From Gemmatimonadota bacterium (GTDB taxonomy: Bacteria; Latescibacterota; UBA2968; UBA8231), in assembly GCA_002712305.1 (NCBI GenBank), contig PATE01000006.1:8364-29556 (forward strand): 21,193 nucleotides of DNA, in the 5' to 3' direction. The position numbers and the translations under genes are program-made. This document shows positions 6,362 to 13,587 of the stretch, one piece after another. Under the pieces are notes generated by a model. That model saw nothing but the letters and a program-made list of their open reading frames with translations. It did not search any database and was not told the DNA's origin. How positions within the stretch are numbered: position 1 is the first letter of the stretch; each line of letters opens with the position of its first letter.

Positions 6362-7522
6362 ATGTGCGCATCAACCGCTTTGCGTAGTGCCCTGTTTGCC
6401 TATCCCTGGGCCCTGCAGCGCCCGAACCTGGACGCCGCGTTGGATCGTGTTGTTGCCAGCGGCTGCGACGAGCTTGTCGTAACGCCCTGCTACCACCGTG
6501 CCGATTTCTTTCAGCCCGCCGATCCATCCATGCCCATCTGTTATGGCGAGTATGGAGCGGTATTCTTTGGCATCGACGAATCTCTATACGATGAGACCCC
6601 CATTCGACCGCGCCTAAGCAGACTCGTGGACGATCCGGATGATCTTCTACGCGCCGCAGAGGCCGTCCGTGCGCGCGATATCGAGTTGTCTCTGTGGATG
6701 ATCTACAACTTTCAGGACGAGCTCAGTGATGTGTTTCCCCAGTTTGCCCGGCACGACCCATTTGGCAATGCGCACCGTGGAGGACTCAGTCTGGGGGCAC
6801 CTGAGGTCGCGGCCTACTTCCTCGCTCAGACCCGCGATGTTCTGACGCGCTTCAGCCCATCTACGGTCTGGATCGAGTCCTTGTATCGACGCGGGATGGG
6901 GATGCCGAGCAAGAGCAGGGGCCCCATTACGCCGAGATCTCAGTTCCTTCTCTCTCTCGACTGGAATCAGGGAATGCGGTCTCAGGCTGAGGCGTCTGGT
7001 GTTCCTGCCGATGCGCTGTGCGCAGACGTGGCGAACTGGCTGCGAGACGATCTGGCACGCATGCCCACGAACGAAACCAACGGCGCCGTTGATGAGGACT
7101 GGCTTGCCGGCGCCTTCGACGGCGGGCTGGGCGCCTACGTGGATCTGTGCCGTGAAGTAACGACCCGCCTTTGGGAGCAGACCGGTCAGTTGATCCACGA
7201 CGCGGGCAGCCGGATCTATCATCAGCCGGCAGGTGCCAACTCCCTCGGCACCGATTTGGATGCTCGCGTGAACGCCAGCATGGATCGTCTGATGATCTCA
7301 CCCGCCGACGCCGCGGAGTTACAGGCGGCGCGCGAAGGAATTGATTCAAGGCAGATCTATGTCCCCTATCATGGTCAGTATGACGACAAGGAAACGCTCG
7401 TGCACGATGTGCAGCACGCGTCGTCCATCGGTGCTGACGGCGTCAGCTTCTATGCGTACGGCCTGCTACGTGATGAGCAGTTGTCGTGGATCCGTGAAGC
7501 GGTGCGGAAGACGGCCGGATAG
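6362..7522 (+). CDS. Uncharacterised TIM-barrel (glycosidase-like) protein
   Basis: A 386-residue soluble protein. The ATG at 6362 has GGAG 9 bp upstream. The sequence begins with a barrel-like strand and helix (LFAYPWALQRPNLDAALDRV), then CDELVVTPCYHRADFF, YGAVFFGIDESLYDETPIRP, RDIELSLWMIYNFQDELSDV, DPFGNAHRGGLSLGAPEV, STVWIESLYRRG and GADGVSFYAYG. The order 'YHR.DF..P / VYF..D...Y..T.I.P / ...W.. / NAFG' is one I associate with a widespread uncharacterised family of glycosidase-like barrels; I know of no assigned activity. No signal peptide, so probably cytoplasmic. It is divergent from the GH-like operon across a 151-bp promoter region (6211-6361), which also contains a GGGG-AAA-CCCC hairpin flanked by CCGG arms (6312-6335) just before the start. 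Confidence 0.8.
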   Translation: MCASTALRSALFAYPWALQRPNLDAALDRVVASGCDELVVTPCYHRADFFQPADPSMPICYGEYGAVFFGIDESLYDETPIRPRLSRLVDDPDDLLRAAEAVRARDIELSLWMIYNFQDELSDVFPQFARHDPFGNAHRGGLSLGAPEVAAYFLAQTRDVLTRFSPSTVWIESLYRRGMGMPSKSRGPITPRSQFLLSLDWNQGMRSQAEASGVPADALCADVANWLRDDLARMPTNETNGAVDEDWLAGAFDGGLGAYVDLCREVTTRLWEQTGQLIHDAGSRIYHQPAGANSLGTDLDARVNASMDRLMISPADAAELQAAREGIDSRQIYVPYHGQYDDKETLVHDVQHASSIGADGVSFYAYGLLRDEQLSWIREAVRKTAG

Positions 7523-7661
7523 CTGAGGGGCTCGGGCCTGCAACCTTCGGCGCTTCAGTGTTGTGGCTTTATGCGACCTGTAGTCCTGGGGCCAACGTCC
7601 GGTTTGCGCCATCGTCCTAGACAGACCCCCTTGAGCCTCAACACCTGACCAGATCGAGATC
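7523..7661 (+). other. Intergenic region before the DUF4838 lipoprotein gene
   Basis: A 139-bp gap between two plus-strand genes. I found no open frame, no strong hairpin with a T-run, and no convincing promoter pair. The only ribosome-binding hint is GAGATC just before the ATG at 7662. Confidence 0.3.
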
Positions 7662-9932
7662 ATGACCGCACCCAAGCACCGCTATAGGATCGCTCTGCCC
7701 ATCATCGCCGTGCTCACGCTCTCTCTGTACGCCTGCAAGGAGTCCGACATGTTTGTCCTGTCCCCGGGTGCCGCCCAGCAGGTCCATATCACGGTGCCCA
7801 CAGCTGCCTCACCATCGCAGACACGCGCCGCCGAGGTGCTCGCAGAGCACCTCGGTATGGTTCTGCCGGCGACACCGACCGTGGGGTCGGCGACACGAGA
7901 CGCCGACCTGACGATCCTCATCGGGCCCGGCAAATGGACCGATGATCTGGGTCTGCTGGCCAATGTGGACACCCTTGGCCCGGATGGATTCCACCTGTCG
8001 GTCTCAGGTTCTCAGGCCGTCATCATCGGTGGCCACGACAAGGGCGCGACCTACGGTGCCTATGAGCTTCTCGAGGAACTCGGTTTCCAGCTTTGGACAC
8101 CCGGTGCCCTCACCGTCCCTGAAGGAGAGGTCATGCTGCCCGAGGAGCTTTCCCGCACCGAGATCCCCGTCATCGAATACCGAGATACCCACTACACTCC
8201 TGGCCACGATCCAGCCTTTGCCGAATGGCATCGCCTCGATCGCTTCATCTACGACTGGGGCATGTGGGTCCACACCTTTGGCAGGCTTGTTCCACCCGAT
8301 GAGCACTTTCATGACCACCCTGAATGGTTCGCCGAGGTCAATGGCAAACGCATTCCGAGTGGTCAGCTCTGCCTGACCAATGAAGGCCTGTATCAGGCAT
8401 TGTTGCATGAGCTTCGCATCCGCATCGAGGCCGAGCCGGACAAGCACTACTGGTCGGTCAGCCAGAACGACACCTTCGGATACTGCACGTGTTCCAACTG
8501 CGCCGCCATCGATGCGCGTGAAGATGCCCATTCCGGTGCGCTGATCGCATTCGTCAATCGGCTCGCCGCCGAATTCCCCGACAAGACGATCTCTACGCTT
8601 GCTTACCAGTACTCCCGCAAGGCACCCAAGCATCTTCGGCCTGCGGACAATGTTCTGATTGTCCTGGCGCCCATCGAGCTCAATCGCTCAAGGCCCGTCG
8701 TGGATGACCCATCGGCCGCAGCCTTTCGCACCGAGTTGGAGGACTGGGCACGGATGACCGATCGGCTGCTGATCTGGGACTATGTCATCCAGTTCGCCAA
8801 TCTCGTGAGCCCCTTCCCGAATCTGCGCGTTTTGCAGCCGAACCTCCGCTACTTCGTCGACCACCACGCCATCGCCCACTTTCAGCAGGGCAATCGTGAG
8901 GTCGGTGGAGAATGGGCGGAACTGCGCACATGGATGATCGCACAGCTGCTGTGGAATCCCAATGAAGACACGGATGAGCTGATCGACGAATTCCTCACAG
9001 GATACTACGGAGCCGCAGCCCCTCATCTGCGGGCTTACATCGACAGCCAACACGCCGCACTCGAAGCGTCTGGAGCCGGCCTTGGCATCTTCGGCAATCC
9101 CATCAGTGCCTCGAAGACCTACCTGAAGCCTGAACTACTCGAGACGTATGACGCTCAGTTTGATGCCGCAGAAGCGGCCGTCATCAACAGCCCCGTTCTT
9201 GGTCAGCGAGTGACGTGGGCCCGCCTGCCCCTGCACTACGCCCGCCTTGAACAGGCCAAGACACGGGCCACCGGTGATGGCGGACTCTTCACCCAGACCA
9301 TCGATGGCTGGGAACCGCGTCCTGAGATATTGAGGCGCCTCGACCATTTCGTCGATACGGCGATCGAACAAGGCGTTACGCGCGTGACCGAATGGCACAC
9401 AACACCTGCCGAATATCGTGAGCGTTACTACGAGGTCCTGAAACGGGTGCCCATCGAGCACCTGGCGGCAGGCATCGAGCCTCAGTTCAGCGTGCCCTTC
9501 AGCCCGAAGTATCCAGCAGATGGCGCCATGACATTGACCGACGGACTCCGCGGGCCCGTCGACTACCGATATGGCTGGCTCGGGTGGGAGGGCCAGGATA
9601 TGGAAGTCACCGTCGATCTCGGCGACGCCCAATCCGTACAACGCGTGTCGGTGGACTTTCTCCAGGACGTGGGCGCATGGGTCTTTATGCCCCTGGAGAT
9701 CGTGGTGGAAGTGTCAGGCGATGGCGACACCTTTCGTACCATGGGTGGAACAAGCGTGACCACCGACGAACGCCAGGCGGGCGTGCGCACAGAGCGTTTT
9801 ACCGTGGAGATGGCACCGACGACGACTCGATACGTCCGGGTCAAGGCGGCGTCGCGAAAAACCTGCCCCCCATGGCATGGCGGTGCAGGAGGAAAAGCGT
9901 GGATCTTCGCCGATGAGATCGTGGTGGAGTAA
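7662..9932 (+). CDS. DUF4838 glycosidase-like lipoprotein with C-terminal discoidin-like domain
   Basis: A 756-residue exported lipoprotein: basic n-region, hydrophobic core IALPIIAVLTLSLYAC with lipobox Cys25. Residues about 45-150 form an alpha-glucuronidase/GH20-type N-terminal domain (AAEVLAEHLG ... LTILIGPG ... GATYGAYELLEELGFQLWTP). DUF4838 follows, with HPEWFAEVNGKRIPSGQLCL, YWSVSQNDTFGYCTCSNC (cysteines C275, C277, C280) and QLLWNPNEDTDELIDEFLTGYYG. The last about 125 residues (from about 630) fit an F5/8 type C or discoidin fold (VTVDLGDAQSVQRVSVDFLQ ... TTRYVRVKAAS), often a sugar-binding module. DUF4838 proteins are thought to act on polysaccharides, but I know no measured activity. 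The anchor implies a role at the cell surface or in the periplasm. It ends convergently with the DUF6785-like gene, 57 bp away. Confidence 0.88.
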   Translation: MTAPKHRYRIALPIIAVLTLSLYACKESDMFVLSPGAAQQVHITVPTAASPSQTRAAEVLAEHLGMVLPATPTVGSATRDADLTILIGPGKWTDDLGLLANVDTLGPDGFHLSVSGSQAVIIGGHDKGATYGAYELLEELGFQLWTPGALTVPEGEVMLPEELSRTEIPVIEYRDTHYTPGHDPAFAEWHRLDRFIYDWGMWVHTFGRLVPPDEHFHDHPEWFAEVNGKRIPSGQLCLTNEGLYQALLHELRIRIEAEPDKHYWSVSQNDTFGYCTCSNCAAIDAREDAHSGALIAFVNRLAAEFPDKTISTLAYQYSRKAPKHLRPADNVLIVLAPIELNRSRPVVDDPSAAAFRTELEDWARMTDRLLIWDYVIQFANLVSPFPNLRVLQPNLRYFVDHHAIAHFQQGNREVGGEWAELRTWMIAQLLWNPNEDTDELIDEFLTGYYGAAAPHLRAYIDSQHAALEASGAGLGIFGNPISASKTYLKPELLETYDAQFDAAEAAVINSPVLGQRVTWARLPLHYARLEQAKTRATGDGGLFTQTIDGWEPRPEILRRLDHFVDTAIEQGVTRVTEWHTTPAEYRERYYEVLKRVPIEHLAAGIEPQFSVPFSPKYPADGAMTLTDGLRGPVDYRYGWLGWEGQDMEVTVDLGDAQSVQRVSVDFLQDVGAWVFMPLEIVVEVSGDGDTFRTMGGTSVTTDERQAGVRTERFTVEMAPTTTRYVRVKAASRKTCPPWHGGAGGKAWIFADEIVVE

Positions 9933-9989
9933 CTCGCCGCCGATGGCGCCATGGTCGTGGCACTCAGTGAACGACTCTCCCCCCGACGT

Positions 9990-11906
9990 CTAGAGCCACC
10001 ACACCAGATTGTCCATCATCCCCGTGAACCCGTCGACGATAACCCAGCTCGCCATCGACAGGAATTGGCCGACCACGAGACCGATAAAGAGGGGCTTGCC
10101 GCGCTCGTAGAGACGCGGTCCCCCGTATCTCAAGATCATCAGCTTGATCAGCCACGACAGGAAGACACTGAGCACGATGGTATCCGTCATCCACATGGAA
10201 CTGACGGGTAGACTGATGGGGTGTACCGGCCACCAGATGAAACGCTGTCGTGCGAGCATCAGCAGTCCCATCAGCGTGCCACCCCAGGCGGTCCACCCCC
10301 ATCCGACCCAACTGACGGGCGTACTGTTGTTCAGGTTGCGGGAGATGAAATTGAAGGGATAGTTCACCAGACTTGTGTGGAAGTTGCTCAGATTGATGCC
10401 ACCGTAGCGGTAGCAGAGACTCAACTCCATCCAAACTGAAGCCCACACGCTGAGCAGAATCGCACCGAGCATGACCCACAGAAGTCGACGTCGATTCCCA
10501 CCGATCATCTGCGCCACCTTGAGGGCATTGGCGCATGCTGCCATGACGAAAATTCGCATTTCGCCCGCCCAGACGAAGCTATAGCCGAGACCCGTCACCC
10601 CTGCCGTTCCCAGCGCGTCGACACCGACTCCGGAAACGATCGCATTGCCCGGATTGATCGGAGCACGAGTGATAAAGAATCCACCCTCCGTCACCATGCG
10701 TGTGAGCCCCACGAGCAGGACCATACCCACAAACAATACTGCCGCTGCCGTCCAGGCGGGCATGCCCGTGCGCCAGAGCCACCACCACAGGAAAGGCCCC
10801 CCTGCCAGAACGCTGAGCCAGGCCACGCGATAGGACATGATCTCGTCGGTGTCGCCGTGGTCGGCACCCTTGTCTCCTCGATGCAGCGCGATATCCAGGG
10901 TCGTTCGCAGATGTCTACGCCCCGTCCACAGCCCCCAAAGGACGAGAATCGTCATTGCTCCCAGACTCTGATGAGCCAGATACGGCACCGTCACCCATTC
11001 CATCGTCTCTTCGCTGGCGATCCCCAACACGTTGAACGCCCCCTCTTCACACTTGGCGAGCATGTTGAAGAGCCAGATACCGAGGGAGATGTCGGAACTG
11101 AGGAAATAGGTGAAACCGAGGGTTGTGAAGCTCAGCGCCGCACGCACTGTCGTCGTCTGGCGGAACATGGTGAAGCGTTGTTCCAGTTGCAGCGTCGGAA
11201 TGAACTCGTAGTAGGCATGCAGTCCGTTGATCAGCCCCACAACCAGGGGAATGGCGATGCCCACCCAGAGCAGGGGCGACCGACACAGCTTGGGCAGCAG
11301 AGATTGCGGCTCTCGATCGATCAGAGCCAGCGAAGGCTGCATGAGCGGATAGAGCAGACGCTCGTTCTCCATCCATTGGCGCCGCAAAAGAACGGAGATG
11401 GCCACCATGACCAGGTAGAGGACGGCCAGGAAAGCGCCCCATGCCACCAGGGGTTCGACCCAGGCACTCCAGGGAATGCGGGTCACCCCTGTCGGATTGC
11501 CTTCGAAGTAGCGCTGCACCGCCGTCGCGTCCTGGACGATCATCCACGACGGTACGTGCTCCAGAAACAGCGTCGCCCATTCGTTTTCTATGCTTGCGTA
11601 GTATTGAGCGCCTGTGAGGTAGCTGAGGAAGAATCCCGTCAGCCCCATGGAGGGAATTGCCGTGGCGAGCAGAGCCATAATGTAGACGACGGCGACTTCG
11701 TCAGAAGTCAGTTGCCAGCTGCGCCGCAGGAGCCCGAGGAGAGGGTTGAGGAACAGAACGAGTGCAGCGAGGGTTGCCAGTGCGACGGGCGAACCAAAGT
11801 CGAGAGCCAGATAGGATCCACGAATCGCGTTGTCCGCATACGCGACGCCCGCGCCAATTCCGGCACTGATCGCACCACCGACCGCCACACTACGCAGGGT
11901 AACCAA
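9990..11906 (-). CDS. DUF6785/DUF6784 (OPT-like) polytopic membrane protein
   Basis: About 638 residues, mostly hydrophobic, with roughly a dozen or more membrane segments: for example SPVALATLAALVLFLNPLLG, EVAVVYIMALLATAIPSMG, LVAWGAFLAVLYLVMVAISV, LLWVGIAIPLVVGLING, TAAAVLFVGMVLLVGLTRMV and LLWVMLGAILLSVWASVWM. Landmarks include MENERLLYPLMQPSLAL, KCEEGAFNVLGIASEE and TRMVTEGGFFITRAP. This matches large uncharacterised membrane proteins (DUF6785 plus DUF6784), distantly like oligopeptide transporters and often found near sulfatases and oxidoreductases in Planctomycetes/Latescibacteria-type genomes. No ATG exists near the N-terminus; TTG at 11906 or GTG at 11888 must start it. It is 15 bp after the sulfatase stop, in one operon. 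Transport is inferred; cargo is unknown. Confidence 0.8.
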   Translation of the reverse strand: MVTLRSVAVGGAISAGIGAGVAYADNAIRGSYLALDFGSPVALATLAALVLFLNPLLGLLRRSWQLTSDEVAVVYIMALLATAIPSMGLTGFFLSYLTGAQYYASIENEWATLFLEHVPSWMIVQDATAVQRYFEGNPTGVTRIPWSAWVEPLVAWGAFLAVLYLVMVAISVLLRRQWMENERLLYPLMQPSLALIDREPQSLLPKLCRSPLLWVGIAIPLVVGLINGLHAYYEFIPTLQLEQRFTMFRQTTTVRAALSFTTLGFTYFLSSDISLGIWLFNMLAKCEEGAFNVLGIASEETMEWVTVPYLAHQSLGAMTILVLWGLWTGRRHLRTTLDIALHRGDKGADHGDTDEIMSYRVAWLSVLAGGPFLWWWLWRTGMPAWTAAAVLFVGMVLLVGLTRMVTEGGFFITRAPINPGNAIVSGVGVDALGTAGVTGLGYSFVWAGEMRIFVMAACANALKVAQMIGGNRRRLLWVMLGAILLSVWASVWMELSLCYRYGGINLSNFHTSLVNYPFNFISRNLNNSTPVSWVGWGWTAWGGTLMGLLMLARQRFIWWPVHPISLPVSSMWMTDTIVLSVFLSWLIKLMILRYGGPRLYERGKPLFIGLVVGQFLSMASWVIVDGFTGMMDNLVWWL

Positions 11907-11921
11907 GGCGAGAGGCTCTGA

Positions 11922-13400
11922 CTAGCGCAGCGTCTGCGCCCAGTGCTCGGCGCGTTGATCTTCGTGTCGCATGCGCCATTGGAGCAGCTGCTGTGTCATC
12001 TTCAGAAGCGTCTCTGCATAGGAGCCCTCATCGGCCACGTTGTTCAGCTCCTGCGGATCTCGCTCCAGATCGAACAGAAGGGGTGGCATGTTGGGATCGG
12101 CGAAATGGACGAGTTTGTGGCGCTCGTCGCGCAGCACCCACATGAGATGCTCGTCAGGGTCTTGAGCGCCAGCGGCGAACGCCCCCTGCCGATAGTCGAA
12201 CTCGTAGTTGATCCGCTGTTTGTGGGACGACAACAGGCCATGGAGTACAGGCAGAACACTCTTGCCCTGAAAACGATCGGGGATCGGCTCCCCAAGCCAC
12301 TGCATGATGGTCGGTGCCGAGTCGATGGCCTCCACGAAGGTATCGAGCACTTGCCCACGGGTGACATCCGCTGCGGGTCGGGGATCTCGCACGATATAAG
12401 GAATGCGCATCCCCCCGTCATACAATTGCCCCTTCCCTGTCAGATAGTGATCGCCCAGGTGTTCTGCGTGATCGGCAGAGAAGATGATGAGCGTGTCCTC
12501 CCACTGCCCACTGTCTTCAAGGGCGGCAAACAAACGCCCCAGGTTGTCATCGACTTCCGTCACCATCCCGTAGTAGCAGGCCTGATACTCACGCAGATGT
12601 TGCTCGTCTACAAGAGCGTCGGGTGCAAGGGCGGCGAGATAGGGGTGTTTGGGGGACAGTTCATCGCTGCTTCGAGCCGGGGCGGGCATCGACGCAGGAT
12701 CGTACATGTCGTGATAGGGCTCGCAACAAATGTTCGGCGGGTGGGGCTTGATGTAGTTGACGCTGAGCACCCCCCCGCGATCAGCCTGTTGCGAACTTCG
12801 TTCACGGACGTAGTCGATGGCCCGGTCCGTCACATACGCGCATTCGGAGTGTTCGGCGTGGTATTTGGCCGGAAAGTGCTGCGGCAGGTGTGGCCCCGGC
12901 CCGTCTGCAGGAACGTCCGGTTCGTGAATAGCTGAGTGGGAAAGGAGGCTTTCGTCATAACCTTTATCGCGCAGCCAGTCGAAATACTCTTCGCTGTCGT
13001 ATTCGTGATAGTAGACACGCTCGAAGCCCGGCAGGCAGTTGTCGTACGTCAGGCGCTCCTGACGCTCGTCCCCCTCCTCGAGGATGCCCGGATCAGGTGT
13101 ATAGTCGTTGTAGCCGACCAGTCCCGGATTCCAGCCCGCGTCATGCAGGTGTTGTGGCAAGGCCTCGTGGGCATCACGCAGCGGCGTGAAGTTGTTCACC
13201 GCCCGCGTGGAGCACATGTAGCGACTCGTATAGATGCACATCCGGCTCGGGCCGCAGGGTGCTGCCTGGTTGAAGCCTCGAGTGAATGAAGCCCCTTCTG
13301 CGGCGAGTCTGTCCAGATTCGGTGTACGGATCACGTCGTTGCCCATGTGTCCGAGACAATCGACGCGAAACTGATCAGCGAGGATAAACAGAACGTTCAT
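11922..13400 (-). CDS. Formylglycine-type sulfatase / phosphonate monoester hydrolase-like enzyme
   Basis: A 492-residue alkaline-phosphatase-superfamily hydrolase. The formylglycine motif is C49-G-P-S-R53 (AAPCGPSRMC), so C49 needs conversion by an FGE. Other expected metal and active-site residues are visible: D9 (ILADQFR), K218 and H220 (NYIKPHPP), D310-H311 (FSADHAEHLGDH) and K323 (TGKGQLYDGG). The 'ADQ' form, PCGPSR and the stretch RAVNNFTPLRDAH...LVGYNDYTPDP resemble rhizobial phosphonate monoester hydrolase more than polysaccharide sulfatases, so phosphate, phosphonate or sulfate monoesters are all possible. No signal peptide, hence probably cytoplasmic. AGGA lies about 7 bp before the ATG at 13400. 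First gene of a two-gene operon with the DUF6785-like protein, divergent from the DUF362-ABC operon. Confidence 0.9.
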   Translation of the reverse strand: MNVLFILADQFRVDCLGHMGNDVIRTPNLDRLAAEGASFTRGFNQAAPCGPSRMCIYTSRYMCSTRAVNNFTPLRDAHEALPQHLHDAGWNPGLVGYNDYTPDPGILEEGDERQERLTYDNCLPGFERVYYHEYDSEEYFDWLRDKGYDESLLSHSAIHEPDVPADGPGPHLPQHFPAKYHAEHSECAYVTDRAIDYVRERSSQQADRGGVLSVNYIKPHPPNICCEPYHDMYDPASMPAPARSSDELSPKHPYLAALAPDALVDEQHLREYQACYYGMVTEVDDNLGRLFAALEDSGQWEDTLIIFSADHAEHLGDHYLTGKGQLYDGGMRIPYIVRDPRPAADVTRGQVLDTFVEAIDSAPTIMQWLGEPIPDRFQGKSVLPVLHGLLSSHKQRINYEFDYRQGAFAAGAQDPDEHLMWVLRDERHKLVHFADPNMPPLLFDLERDPQELNNVADEGSYAETLLKMTQQLLQWRMRHEDQRAEHWAQTLR

Positions 13401-13469
13401 GCCAGATCCTGGTTTGGAAGTCTGGGGGTGGCTGCAGATTAGGCAAAGTTCCTACCCTGCGCACCCCGA

Positions 13470-13493
13470 CGTCAAGGTGCCCGGATCTTGACA
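13470..13493. promoter_or_regulatory. Divergent -35-like boxes forming a GTCAAG-N10-CTTGAC dyad
   Basis: Between the divergent sulfatase (start 13400) and DUF362 (start 13588) genes, GTCAAG (13471-13476) and CTTGAC (13487-13492) form a perfect 6-bp inverted repeat with a 10-bp spacer. The arms contain TTGACA on the plus strand (13488-13493, a perfect -35) and TTGACG on the minus strand (13470-13475). The matching -10 boxes are poor: TCTTGT at 13512-13517 (18-bp spacing) and TAGGAA on the minus strand (15-bp spacing). It may be two divergent promoters, an operator, or both. Confidence 0.4.
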
Positions 13494-13587
13494 GCCCATC
13501 TGGCAAAGCCATCTTGTCGTCATGGGCTTTGGGGCCACCGGCGGGCCCTTGTCTTGCCTCGTCCCCCACTCGCAGAGAGAATCATCG

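Noticed and set aside
9933-9989. Possible terminator between the convergent DUF4838 and DUF6785-like genes
   Set aside because: Only short palindromes such as TGGCGCCA are present, with no stable stem followed by a T-run on either strand.
10857-12935. Two long plus-strand frames (354 and 330 codons)
   Set aside because: Both are antisense to the membrane protein and the sulfatase; translations are His/Arg/Gln-rich shadows without hydrophobic or catalytic patterns.
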